Positions 1 to 7,864 are shown, counted from the first letter of the stretch. The stretch is DNA of 22,642 nt from an uncultured Selenomonadales bacterium (GCA_937877565.1 CALFJB010000040.1:1-22642); one strand, 5' to 3'. Notes: generated by a model not told the origin, from the sequence alone. Translations and numbers: made by a program.

Positions 1-273
1 ACCACTTTCCAACATCAAAAGTATCGGCGGCAAAATTTTTATTCCGTGCAATTTCCCTTGCGCCAAACCGCTCAAATAATATTCATTGTTTTTCGTATCG
101 TAACAGACTTCATTCGGTGCATATACGTCCGACAACATCAACCTGACTGTTTGAATATATCTGTCAAATGAACGCCGACCTACTTCAAATTCTTTCATAA
201 ACAAATTTTTCTTGATTCGTTCTCCGTTCATCAAGCGATAAAATAAAATCAAAACATAGTCGGACTTGTTCAC
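1..273 (-). CDS. WYL-type transcriptional regulator, N-terminal part (runs off the left edge)
   Basis: An open frame of 91 codons begins at a GTG (273-271) preceded by AGAGGA seven bases upstream, and continues to the window edge. The protein starts NKSDYVLILFYRLMNGERI and has a helix-turn-helix-like stretch (GRRSFDRYIQTVRLMLSD, residues 32-49) followed by a YDTKNNEYYL segment. This is the usual N-terminal plan of DeoR/WYL-domain regulators, which bind DNA and often sense nucleic-acid ligands through a C-terminal WYL domain that lies outside the window. It starts 27 bases after the stop of the ArdC-like gene, so it is probably the last visible member of that minus-strand operon. The GTG start makes it easy to miss. 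The assignment comes from pattern recall, not a search. Confidence 0.7.
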   Translation of the reverse strand, partial: MNKSDYVLILFYRLMNGERIKKNLFMKEFEVGRRSFDRYIQTVRLMLSDVYAPNEVCYDTKNNEYYLSGLAQGKLHGIKILPPILLMLESG

Positions 274-300
274 AAAAATTTCCTCTTTCCCAAACAGGAC

Positions 301-1479
301 TCACCTCAACAATTCTGGGTGACCTTCGATATATTTTATTTCCTCTTTCTCAAAGTCTGTCATTGCAGACTGAAAATTTCGCGTTTCAATCTTCACTTGA
401 TTTAAAATTTCTTCGTCGCGAATCTTTTTCCTTTCAGACAGATATTTTTTCCACTCCTGCACATCGCCCAAAATTTCTCGCCGACTTCTATCCAACCGAT
501 TTTTCAAAAAATCTGTTACTGTTGAATCTTTCAACATCTCTAAATCTTCAGCTGAAATCAAAAATTTTCCGTGTTCATAATATTCGTAAAAAAATTCCAG
601 CCAAATTCTTTGCTTTTCCGCCGACTTCAGTGCAAACAAAAATTCATACGCCGCACCGCCTGTCAGGATTGTCTCTGGCAAATATATTAAGCCAATTTTA
701 TTTTTCAGTTCGCCTTCACTGCCGTGATAAATTATTTTCAACTCACCAAAATTTCTGTCGCTTGTAATTTCTTCTGCAAGCGGCTTTATTTTTTCCTGTC
801 TCAAATTTTTCAGAATCGACCTTGCCTTACTTGCCGCTTCAAACAACTTGTCAGGATTTTCCTCAATCTCGAACAAAATTTTCTCGGAGTAAGTTGGCAG
901 GTATGTTTCAATTTTTGTGTGCAACTTACTTTCAGCTACAAAAATCTGCGTCGCGAAAATTGCTGTCAATTCATCTGCACCTTTTTCGGCGGCGTATTTT
1001 TTTACTACGTCAACGCAATCTTGGAATGAAATAATCTCATCACTTTCATAGAGCAAGCCGCGCACTTGAAAAAATTCTATCGTTTCATTCAGCGTCCGAT
1101 TTTCCACTTTGAACTTTTCTTTTTCATCTACCTCCGACGCATTATAAAATTCAGTCAAAAAACATTCCTGTTCACCGTCTGAACTTTTCGCCCACACTTC
1201 GAGCAATTCTGGCTTTGCATTTTCTTTCAACTTCCAACTGTTTTTTGTAATCTCATCTGCCGGAATCCAGCGCGGGTCACCTTCACAAATATTTTTGTTG
1301 TTCGACGACATCAGCCGCAAATTATTCGCCATACTGAATTTGTAATTTTTCTCGCCGTCGCAATGTGGTCTCTCGACAAAATATTTTGCGTTCAGCAATC
1401 GTCCGCCATTGTCACGAATCTGCTTGCAAATTTTTCTCCCGACCTCGCGCCGATTTTCAAAAATTTCTGCTCGCGTCAT
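301..1479 (-). CDS. ArdC-like ssDNA-binding domain protein (antirestriction/transfer accessory)
   Basis: A 392-aa protein whose first ~125 residues resemble the ArdC N-terminal ssDNA-binding domain: a helix-rich start, an NNLRLM segment (52-57), the typical DPRW (68-71), then LLEVWAK and FLTEFYNASEV. ArdC-type proteins are carried by conjugative elements and are thought to protect or coat the incoming single strand; some have a C-terminal metalloprotease. No HExxH motif is seen here, so only the ssDNA-binding part is supported. Residues ~130-392 are charged, helix-rich and unassigned, with several coiled-coil-like stretches. The ATG overlaps the stop of the preceding gene (ATGA), so the two are translationally coupled. 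Family confidence is moderate; the antirestriction role is inference. Confidence 0.65.
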   Translation of the reverse strand: MTRAEIFENRREVGRKICKQIRDNGGRLLNAKYFVERPHCDGEKNYKFSMANNLRLMSSNNKNICEGDPRWIPADEITKNSWKLKENAKPELLEVWAKSSDGEQECFLTEFYNASEVDEKEKFKVENRTLNETIEFFQVRGLLYESDEIISFQDCVDVVKKYAAEKGADELTAIFATQIFVAESKLHTKIETYLPTYSEKILFEIEENPDKLFEAASKARSILKNLRQEKIKPLAEEITSDRNFGELKIIYHGSEGELKNKIGLIYLPETILTGGAAYEFLFALKSAEKQRIWLEFFYEYYEHGKFLISAEDLEMLKDSTVTDFLKNRLDRSRREILGDVQEWKKYLSERKKIRDEEILNQVKIETRNFQSAMTDFEKEEIKYIEGHPELLR

Positions 1480-1904
1480 TTTTCTTCACTCACTTTTGCC
1501 GACAATGATTCTTCAAAATCTTCGTCAACCATTTCACTTGAAAATTTTTCTTCCGACAAAGATTTTTCTGATCCAATTTTCAAATCATTGTCGATAGATT
1601 CAATTTCTGCCGTTTCTACAAATTCTGCCGAAGTTTCTTCCTCGCTCAAAATTTGTTGATTACCTTTCAATGCGTCCACTATCGTCAACACCGACGCTGA
1701 CGTAATATCCAAATTTTTGTTTTTGATTTCTTTCTTCACCTGCTCAAAAATTGCCTCGAGTTTGCGATTCTGCAGTTTGTCGATTGCCGCACAAATTTCT
1801 TTTTCCTTGTCGTCCAATTTTTTGCGAAATTCGCGAACCTCAACCAGCTCTGCATTTTTGCGTTCCAATTTTTTCTCTATCGCCTTGAATGAAATTTGTC
1901 TCAT
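1476..1904 (-). CDS. Coiled-coil conjugative-element accessory protein (DUF4315-like), function unknown
   Basis: A 142-aa acidic protein. Residues ~5-65 are a Lys/Glu-rich coiled coil (MRQISFKAIEKKLERKNAEL onward); the C-terminal half is low-complexity Ser/Glu-rich. Short coiled-coil proteins of the DUF4315 type sit between mobilization genes in Firmicute conjugative elements, and the N-terminal half looks like one of these, but similarity is compositional and cannot be confirmed by eye. The ATG (1904-1902) has TTGGAGGAAA about nine bases upstream. It lies 21 bases after the TraD-like gene and overlaps the ArdC-like gene by four bases. No membrane segment or signal peptide is visible, so a cytoplasmic accessory role is likely. 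Confidence 0.55.
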   Translation of the reverse strand: MRQISFKAIEKKLERKNAELVEVREFRKKLDDKEKEICAAIDKLQNRKLEAIFEQVKKEIKNKNLDITSASVLTIVDALKGNQQILSEEETSAEFVETAEIESIDNDLKIGSEKSLSEEKFSSEMVDEDFEESLSAKVSEEK

Positions 1905-1925
1905 AAATTTTTTCCTCCAATTTTT

Positions 1926-2177
1926 TTAATCTGGCGGCTTTTCCAATTTACCTTTGTTCGCTGTCAACACTTCCAAGAAACTTTGCTCATTGAAACTGTA
2001 AAGCAAGCCGCTCTGTTCGATGATTTTTCCTGCGTATATCAATCTCGCCAGATGTCTCATTTCTTTTTCGTTTTCTATTTCGCCACCAATATCATCAATT
2101 TGCCGCTCAACCTTTTCCAGCGATTTCATTAAATTTTTACACTCTGCCCTCAACTGCTCCGCTTTCTCTTTTCGCAT
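1926..2177 (-). CDS. TraD-like mobilization accessory protein
   Basis: An 83-aa protein: a Lys/Glu-rich N-terminal helix (KAEQLRAECKNLMKSLEKVE) followed by RHLARLIYAGKIIEQSGLLY and SFLEVL. The pattern 'coiled coil, then L-x-x-L-I-x-A-G-x-x-x-x-S-G-L' matches the small TraD proteins encoded beside MOBQ relaxases, which assist the relaxosome. I place the start at the ATG at 2177 because GGTGAGG lies just upstream; the GTG at 2189 is in frame but overlaps that ribosome site. It is divergent from the relaxase gene across a 277-base region with inverted repeats, which is the usual relaxosome arrangement. An extended -10-like TGATATAGT lies upstream on this strand. Assignment is good but short. Confidence 0.65.
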   Translation of the reverse strand: MRKEKAEQLRAECKNLMKSLEKVERQIDDIGGEIENEKEMRHLARLIYAGKIIEQSGLLYSFNEQSFLEVLTANKGKLEKPPD

Positions 2178-2230
2178 TTTTTTCCTCACCGATTCAAACT
2201 ATATCACAACTTTTTTAGCTCGTCCCGAAA

Positions 2231-2248
2231 TGCACAAAAATTTGTGCA
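2231..2248. repeat. Perfect inverted repeat, candidate relaxase or regulator binding site
   Basis: TGCACAAA, two spacer bases, then TTTGTGCA: eight perfect base pairs. It is directly upstream of the possible nick motif (TTAGTGCATCG, 2252-2262) and 54 bases upstream of the TraD-like start, so it could be the relaxase-binding arm of oriT, an operator, or both. Confidence 0.6.
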
Positions 2249-2323
2249 AAATTAGTGCATCGTCGATTTCTGTTCTGTGCTATCATATCTGTACGGTGAT
2301 TTTTAGCGACAATGTTCACTTCC

Positions 2324-2344
2324 GCATTTCACTTCGTGAAACGC
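2324..2344. repeat. Short hairpin in the relaxase leader region
   Basis: TTTCAC-TTC-GTGAAA (2327-2341), extendable by GC/GC pairs across one mismatch to 2324-2344. It lies ~110 bases before the relaxase start and is not followed by a T tract, so it is not a terminator. It may be part of oriT or a leader structure. Confidence 0.45.
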
Positions 2345-2454
2345 TATTTTTAGCTGATTCTTACGCCATTTCGCGGCGGTAATATTCTGCAATTTGCTAC
2401 CGTTTATTGAGCCTGCGTTTGAATCGTAAAAAATATGGAGAGGAGGAAAAATTT

Positions 2455-5406
2455 ATGGCAATGTTTCATTTCAGACTCAAATCTGATAAAAAACCTGACG
2501 GTACGAAAATTTCGGCTGTCAAACATGTTGATTATATTCGCCACGAAGGCAAATTTGCTGACAACGAACTCTGGCTACAAAATAACAAATTTATCGGCAA
2601 TTTCATTTCCTCCGATCAGATCAAAAATACTCTAGCCGGGAAAAATATTCTCCTTTACAAAACCGATAATTTTGGCTCTATTAGAAATTCTGAACACGGC
2701 ATTGAAGTCACTGAAAATTCCTCGCCTACCACTCTTGCTATTGCTCTCATGCTCGCCAATGAAACCTCGAATCATCAACCGCTCACTCTTTCCGGATCGT
2801 CCAATTTTCAAACTTCTGTACTCAATGCCGCCTTGCTTTTCGACCTCGACATTTCTTTTGCCGATAAACTTTTGCAAAATCAATTTTTAAAATTAAAGGA
2901 GCAAATAATTTATGATAGAAAAATCTTCTCCAACTCAGGAGGAACTATTGTCTCAAATCGATCTATTTCCAAGTCCTATCCTTCAGCAACTCAGTTTAAA
3001 ACAATCGAAACTGCTACCAAAATCGGATTTTGCTTGCCTTCACTGTCCCAACTCCTTTTGGTTCATTCAGAATCAAGCGGAACTGACTTGTTTTTGCCGA
3101 ATGATGAATCTTGTCAGCTGGAACAATTCGCAAAAAAATCTTATCGCGCTCTGCGATGGAACTTTTCTTCAGAACGAAAAAAATTAGCTGTCGATACCGC
3201 TAAAACTATTTTACAACGCGTCGAGGATGCGATGGATTATGTTTCTGCATCTTCTCACGTAGAATATATCAACCGCGAAAAAGCATTTGCGCGACGAGGC
3301 GGTTGTATTTTTCATTCTTATAAACTCCCGAAGTGGGCGAAAAATGATCCAAAAGAATTTTTCAAAGCTGCCGACAAATACGAAGCTAAAGGTAATCGCA
3401 GATACATGGAAATTGAATTTGCTCTGCCCAACGAACTCAAAACCGTTGCACAGTACAGGCAAATTATTGACGCTTTCATTGAAAAACATCTCAGCAATCA
3501 CTATTACGCTTACGCCATTCACGACAAAATCGGCGTAATGTCCAACGGGCAACATCATCCTCACGTTCACATTATGTTTTCTGAACGAATGATTGACGAC
3601 GTGGAAAAAAGCAAAGAACGCTCTCCTAAAAATTTTTTCAAATATCCCGCTCGCAAGAAAAAAGATGGTAGCGAACCTTCTTTTGAAGAAAAATTTAATC
3701 GTGGAGCACCCAAAAATCGCAACTGGGCTAATAAAAATTTTCTCGTCGTTCTTCGCGCTGATTGCGCTCAAATTCAAAATGATGTACTGGAGAAAAATGG
3801 CTTTTCCATTCGCGTTGATCACAGAACGTTGAAGGCACAAAAAGAAGAAGCCGAGCGCAACGGTGATACCTTCCTTGCTCGACTTCTTGATAAAATTCCT
3901 GAAAAATATGTTGGTTTAATTTCTTGCCAAGACGATGAAAAAATTGAACGCTTGAAAAAATTTCGTGACCTCCGCCAACGTAATTTCGATTTACTTTCCA
4001 AAATTGACGCAATGACTAAGCAAGCTGATGAACTTGATCTTAAAGATTCTGTTCAGAAATCTTCCCTAAACGCCAAGAAAATTCTTACCCAAAATTTCAA
4101 TTCTCAAACTCTTCGCGACTTACAAGAAAAAATTCTATCTGCCATCGCTGATGTCAACAAGTGGAAACGCATTATTATTTCTTACCGTGACGCTGAGCAA
4201 CAGGCTAAACTCGAATATATGACTCCTTCTGAACGCGAACTTTGGCATATTTACTTTGAAACTCTTGCTCAAAAGAAACAACTTGAAGAGTTTTTAACAA
4301 ATATTAAAATTCCCCAAAATTCTCCAAAAGCCACTCTCGACACTTTCAATGATATTCACTCTTGTGTTAAGAAAAAAATTTTTGCACTCTTTTCTTCCGC
4401 AACTCTTCTCAAAAGATCTGTCGATGATATTCAAGCTAAACTCGATTCGCCCGATTACAAGAAAAATATTCAACTCGTCATTCATCAAATTTTGCAATCC
4501 AATCTCCACGCCAGAAAAATGTTAAAACTTGCCAATGACAATCTTGAAAAGACTATGGATAAATTTCAAAATCTGATGTTTGAGCAATCCAGCGAACATA
4601 AAAATATTTTCCAAACTCGAGAAGTTTACGATATTATTCGTCGCCAATTTCTCGATCTAAAAAAGGAATACGAAAAAAATCTCGATTTAAAAATTCAACT
4701 CCAGCAAAAGATTATTTCTCCTCAACGTGCTATCTCCATGGCTCAAAATATTTTCGTTCACGGTGATTTCAAAAAGTTGCGTTCCGAACTTCTCAAACTT
4801 CATAAGGACGAGCAAAAATTTATTAAAAATCTTGCTGACTTCAATCAACGCAAAAAAAATTTCACCAACAGAGATTGGTCTGCCGATGAAAAAAGTTTAT
4901 TCTTGCAGGAAAAATACTTTCTCATTAAACAAAAAACTTTACTTGAACTTGAAAAATTGCGTCTTGATGGTCTTAGAATTTCTTTGCATTCTCGACAATC
5001 TAAATTGGAAAATTTTTGCCAACTTCCTGACTCGAAAAAGAAGATTGAACTTATTGCTATCAGTATTCTCCGCAAAAATTTTAAATTTGTTCGACGACTA
5101 GAAGAAATCGAATCTAATTGCAAAAATCTTTCCCTGCAGCTCGCTCACTCTAAACAACAAATGGAAGTTTTGAAGGAACAACTCAATTCTGAACGTCATT
5201 ACACTTTCTATAAAGTCGATCAAGAAAATTTGAGTAACCAATCTGCCGCTTCTATCATTGCTGAAGCTATTTTGCATGAACCTAACGCCGTCCAACTTGT
5301 TGCTCGTTCTTCTGATAATGCTCTAGAAATGGATAAAACGTGGGAACTTATGAGTGAACTTGATAAAGACGAACTCAAAAACAAAAAAATTCTGCACGAA
5401 TTGTAA
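2455..5406 (+). CDS. mobA: MOBQ-type relaxase, MobA/MobL family, with inserted N-terminal domain and long coiled-coil tail
   Basis: A 983-aa DNA strand transferase that would nick one strand at oriT and stay bound to the 5' end during transfer. The start is the ATG at 2455, preceded by AGGAGG; in-frame codons upstream lack a ribosome site. The metal-binding triad of MobA/MobL is seen as HHPHVH (residues 367-372), inside YYAYAIHDKIGVMSNGQ...IMFSERM. Residues 24-35 (HVDYIRHEGKFA) and 268-279 (HVEYINREKAFA) are an internal repeat: the family's first motif occurs twice, separated by ~230 residues of unassigned sequence. From ~500 to 983 the protein is almost entirely charged coiled coil. It lies opposite the TraD-like gene across the candidate oriT. 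Large relaxases of this layout occur on Negativicutes plasmids as far as I recall; the catalytic assignment is firm. Confidence 0.93.
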   Translation: MAMFHFRLKSDKKPDGTKISAVKHVDYIRHEGKFADNELWLQNNKFIGNFISSDQIKNTLAGKNILLYKTDNFGSIRNSEHGIEVTENSSPTTLAIALMLANETSNHQPLTLSGSSNFQTSVLNAALLFDLDISFADKLLQNQFLKLKEQIIYDRKIFSNSGGTIVSNRSISKSYPSATQFKTIETATKIGFCLPSLSQLLLVHSESSGTDLFLPNDESCQLEQFAKKSYRALRWNFSSERKKLAVDTAKTILQRVEDAMDYVSASSHVEYINREKAFARRGGCIFHSYKLPKWAKNDPKEFFKAADKYEAKGNRRYMEIEFALPNELKTVAQYRQIIDAFIEKHLSNHYYAYAIHDKIGVMSNGQHHPHVHIMFSERMIDDVEKSKERSPKNFFKYPARKKKDGSEPSFEEKFNRGAPKNRNWANKNFLVVLRADCAQIQNDVLEKNGFSIRVDHRTLKAQKEEAERNGDTFLARLLDKIPEKYVGLISCQDDEKIERLKKFRDLRQRNFDLLSKIDAMTKQADELDLKDSVQKSSLNAKKILTQNFNSQTLRDLQEKILSAIADVNKWKRIIISYRDAEQQAKLEYMTPSERELWHIYFETLAQKKQLEEFLTNIKIPQNSPKATLDTFNDIHSCVKKKIFALFSSATLLKRSVDDIQAKLDSPDYKKNIQLVIHQILQSNLHARKMLKLANDNLEKTMDKFQNLMFEQSSEHKNIFQTREVYDIIRRQFLDLKKEYEKNLDLKIQLQQKIISPQRAISMAQNIFVHGDFKKLRSELLKLHKDEQKFIKNLADFNQRKKNFTNRDWSADEKSLFLQEKYFLIKQKTLLELEKLRLDGLRISLHSRQSKLENFCQLPDSKKKIELIAISILRKNFKFVRRLEEIESNCKNLSLQLAHSKQQMEVLKEQLNSERHYTFYKVDQENLSNQSAASIIAEAILHEPNAVQLVARSSDNALEMDKTWELMSELDKDELKNKKILHEL

Positions 5407-5445
5407 TAATTTTAATAATAAAAGCAGGTAATTTATTTAAGCTTA

Positions 5446-5470
5446 TCGAATACATAAAAAAAGTATTCGA
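5446..5470. repeat. Inverted repeat downstream of the relaxase gene
   Basis: TCGAATAC (5446-5453) and GTATTCGA (5463-5470) form a perfect 8-bp stem with a 9-base A-rich loop, 40 bases after the relaxase stop and 45 bases before the next start. No T tract follows on the plus strand, so termination would be weak. It may be an operator for the next gene. Confidence 0.45.
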
Positions 5471-5514
5471 ACGAAATTTGCTGACATATAAGGGAACTAA
5501 GAAGGAGGTAAATT

Positions 5515-5868
5515 ATGCTTGAGGATGTATCAGTCGATGTTGAAATGAGCTTATATGTTCTCAGATCATTAGAGGTGCAATTTCCAAAAGAATTTGCTAC
5601 CGCGTCAAAAATTGCCAACAGAACGATAGATAAAATGGAACGCAATGGAATGAAACTCAAAGCACATAGCATAGAAGAAGTATGCTACTGGGTGAATCTG
5701 GCGACCTACGCGTATCTTATAATTGACGGCTTGAAAGAAGAACAAAGATATGGCGGTGTCCTACCCGAAATAAAAGATGAAACCCTACTCAAAAGACTGG
5801 AAGAAGACAGACAACGCACAGAATTTGTGCTATCACAACTCAAAAAAGACAATGGTTCAATTGAATAA
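5515..5868 (+). CDS. Small unknown protein between relaxase and rep
   Basis: A 117-aa protein with a strong AAGGAGG (5502-5508) six bases before the ATG, so it is very likely expressed. It is helix-rich and charged: an acidic start (MLEDVSVDVEMSLYVLRSLE), a central ASKIANRTIDKMERNG stretch, a hydrophobic YWVNLATYAYLIIDGL (residues 59-74), and a charged C-terminal helix. There is no signal peptide or clear transmembrane segment. I do not recognise the family. Its position just before a terminator-like hairpin and the rep gene makes a role in copy control or relaxation of rep expression possible, but that is only context. A hypothetical plasmid protein is the safe call. Confidence 0.75.
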   Translation: MLEDVSVDVEMSLYVLRSLEVQFPKEFATASKIANRTIDKMERNGMKLKAHSIEEVCYWVNLATYAYLIIDGLKEEQRYGGVLPEIKDETLLKRLEEDRQRTEFVLSQLKKDNGSIE

Positions 5869-5915
5869 AAATAGCAGTGTTCACTTGAACGAAAAGGTGG
5901 GCACTGCTATTTTTT
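5867..5915 (+). terminator. Rho-independent terminator / possible attenuator just upstream of rep
   Basis: AAAAATAGCAGTGTTCAC (5867-5884) pairs with GTGGGCACTGCTATTTTT (5897-5914) with two G-T pairs, followed by T-rich sequence. The stem begins at the stop codon of the 117-aa gene, and the rep start is only 39 bases beyond the T tract. No good promoter fits in that gap, so rep may depend on read-through. Confidence 0.8.
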
Positions 5916-5953
5916 ATTTATTGTTTGTAATTTTTATTATAGAAGGTGAGAGC

Positions 5954-7432
5954 ATGGTTGTTGAAGTTGAGAAAGAATTTGGGATTGAAGGTAAAAGCAA
6001 ACGTGAAAGTAAACGACGTGCTCACCTTGGTATTATAGAAACTTCTCTGTCACTGTCTCCTGAATTTGATTTTTGGGATTTTTGGGTTGATCATGAAACG
6101 GTTCTTACTCGAGAACAACGTTTTGCAATGCTTGGTCGTTCAAAGTTCTATCTCTCGGCACGTTCTTTTGTTGAAGAAGAATGGGCTATTTGGGACTCTC
6201 GTCGTGAGTGGAACAGAATATGGAGTCCGATTAAAACTGTTGCAGATGTTTTTTCTTCGTTGAAGCATTCTTACAGTTCATTGCTTCCTTCTCATTGTAG
6301 ATTACATGCGAAGGATCGTCCGAAATTTTATGATCGTTCGGGTAATTCTGATTCCGTTAATGTTGTTCAGTATGAAGATGACGATTCGAGAGCTCATCTT
6401 AAGGATATCGCTCGTTCGCATTCGATTCGTCTCGATCCGGTTGATGCGCCGAAAGAACTTTTTAAATATCGTAAACGCATTCAGCGAATTATTGCGTGGG
6501 CATACGCGAATGGTCTTGTTCCAACTATGATGACACTTACTACGTTTCATCGATGGGACAATCTTAAAGAATTGTGCAACGTCTTGCGTAAGTCGTGGCA
6601 GTCTTTGATGGGTAGTCATTGGGGTAGACGTTGGAGAAAATCGGTCGATCTTCAAGGTTTTATCTGCCGGCAAGAAGAAACTATAAATGATACGGAGGAG
6701 AATAATTCCGGTTGGCATCCTCATTATCACGTAATCTTGTTTGTTCCACGCGAGCTTGTTCAAACTTTATCTGATTCAGAAGTTTCGCTACGTGAACAGT
6801 GGTTGAAATGGATAAAAAAGTATTACCACGAAGAAACAGGTAAAGAAATACCGGATTCTTATAACGATGCGCTTACCAAGCATGGGCTCGTTTTTAGTCG
6901 CCTTTCCGAAGATGGTAAAGAGGGATATGCTGGCGATTTGCGCCCAGTTAAAGACAGCAATTATCTTGCGAAAATCATGGGTTATGACCCATTTCACGTG
7001 TATGGGGGAGATTCGGAATTAACTTCTTCATCTTTGAAAGATAGCAAAGTTCCTTTTGATCTTTTGCTTAAAGTTACTTCGACGAATATTGATCTTTGGT
7101 GTGAATATGCACTCGCAACGAAAGGACTCTCTTGCTTCAGATTTTCGATAGGACTTCAGAAAAAAGTCGATGAATTTTTTGAAGCTCATCCTGATTTAGA
7201 TCCTGCAAGCAAGAAATCTTCGGAGCAGAAATCAGCTGAAGAAAAAACTTTATTCAAGCTTGATCAAGCTGTTTACAAGTTTTTTTACAGAGAACATCTG
7301 GTTCAAGATGTTCTAAACATGGCTAAAAATGGCGTAGAAGCGTTTTGTCAATGGGTTAAAGACACCTGCGGACGTTCGCTTATTCTTGACTTACGAGGTA
7401 GGCTCGTCTTTGACGACGCCCCCCCCACCTAA
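5954..7432 (+). CDS. rep: Rolling-circle replication initiator protein (Rep)
   Basis: A 492-aa HUH endonuclease that would nick the double-strand origin and start rolling-circle replication. The start is the ATG at 5954 with AGAAGGTGAG upstream; an earlier in-frame ATG would lie inside the preceding gene. Three motifs are visible: motif 1 PTMMTLTTFH (190-199), the metal-binding HUH motif HPHYH in GWHPHYHVILF (255-259), and motif 3 with the candidate catalytic tyrosine in NYLAKIMGYD (Y337, K340). The order and spacing fit the pUB110/pC194-type Rep group, though this protein is longer than the ~230-330 aa of small Gram-positive plasmids. The extra N-terminal ~185 residues and C-terminal ~110 residues are unassigned. 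The gene ends in a C8 tract encoding APP. Rep function is firm; the plasmid host is not determined. Confidence 0.9.
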   Translation: MVVEVEKEFGIEGKSKRESKRRAHLGIIETSLSLSPEFDFWDFWVDHETVLTREQRFAMLGRSKFYLSARSFVEEEWAIWDSRREWNRIWSPIKTVADVFSSLKHSYSSLLPSHCRLHAKDRPKFYDRSGNSDSVNVVQYEDDDSRAHLKDIARSHSIRLDPVDAPKELFKYRKRIQRIIAWAYANGLVPTMMTLTTFHRWDNLKELCNVLRKSWQSLMGSHWGRRWRKSVDLQGFICRQEETINDTEENNSGWHPHYHVILFVPRELVQTLSDSEVSLREQWLKWIKKYYHEETGKEIPDSYNDALTKHGLVFSRLSEDGKEGYAGDLRPVKDSNYLAKIMGYDPFHVYGGDSELTSSSLKDSKVPFDLLLKVTSTNIDLWCEYALATKGLSCFRFSIGLQKKVDEFFEAHPDLDPASKKSSEQKSAEEKTLFKLDQAVYKFFYREHLVQDVLNMAKNGVEAFCQWVKDTCGRSLILDLRGRLVFDDAPPT

Positions 7433-7781
7433 CGTTAGTTAATGATAATGCTCTTTCAAAATTTCATATTGAGATTATATTGGCTCTGAAGAAAAATTTT
7501 TTTGTCGAAATTTTTTGAATGGTAGATTATTCTCGATAAAAATTTTTTTGATAGGGCTTACTTAAACTCGCCATAAATTTGATATTTATAATAATGATCC
7601 CATCATGCATGTATTCCTTCATTCACGCGTACCAATGGCACTTTTAAGAAAGGTTTCGCGTGTTCTGGCTATGAGTTTGGTGACAGTTTGTTCGAAAATT
7701 TTACGATCAAGAGCTTTTGCAATTGTTCGTAGCGCGGGACAAGTAATTGAGTTGCTAACAACAATGTATCTCCCAAAATTT
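7433..7781. other. Non-coding region after rep; possible double-strand origin
   Basis: About 350 bases with no supported gene. It starts with a palindrome CTAACGTTAG (7429-7438, overlapping the rep stop), then two copies of AAAAATTTTTTTG (7492-7504 and 7539-7551) that would make bent, easily melted DNA. GATTATTCTCGATAAA (7525-7540) resembles the TCTTGATAATA nick region of pC194-type origins (TCTCGATAAAA here, nine of eleven). An open frame from 7605 has no ribosome site and runs through the terminator, so I do not call it. Confidence 0.35.
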
Positions 7782-7814
7782 AAAAGCACCGACCGAATCG
7801 GTCGGTGCTTTTTT
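7782..7814 (+). terminator. Very strong Rho-independent terminator
   Basis: AAAAGCACCGACCG (7782-7795), a 3-base loop, then CGGTCGGTGCTTTT and two more T: a 14-bp perfect GC-rich stem with T6. Because the 5' arm begins with A4, it can also act on the minus strand, so it may end both rep transcripts and those of the convergent AbiTii gene, which stops at 7865. Confidence 0.93.
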
Positions 7815-7864
7815 AGATGATTGGTGATCGGATAATAAAGTTATCTCTTGACGAGCAATGTACG

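Larger units (their letters stand above)
2190..2454. promoter_or_regulatory. Divergent intergenic region, candidate origin of transfer (oriT)
   Basis: These 265 bases separate the divergent TraD-like and relaxase genes and hold no supported gene. They contain a perfect 8-bp inverted repeat (2231-2248) followed within five bases by TTAGTGCATCG, and a second hairpin at 2324-2344. In the known RSF1010/R1162 oriT (also served by a MOBQ-type relaxase) an inverted repeat is followed by TAAGTGCGCC, where the nick lies. The order and partial sequence match suggest the nick lies near 2252-2262. The location is well supported by context; the exact nick is inference. The region must also hold the promoters for both flanking operons. 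Confidence 0.4.

Noticed and set aside
3211..3840. 209-codon minus-strand frame inside the relaxase gene
   Set aside because: It is antisense to the catalytic region of an unambiguous relaxase and has no start signals; a shadow of biased codon use.
5433..5672. Minus-strand frame opposite the 117-aa gene
   Set aside because: The plus-strand gene has a perfect AAGGAGG; the antisense frame is hydrophobic low-complexity without start signals.
6302..6763. 153-codon minus-strand frame inside rep
   Set aside because: It is antisense to the Rep HUH motifs and has no ribosome site or recognisable protein pattern.
7605..7820. 71-codon plus-strand frame after rep
   Set aside because: No ribosome site, and the last codons are made by the strong terminator stem, so it is unlikely to be a gene.
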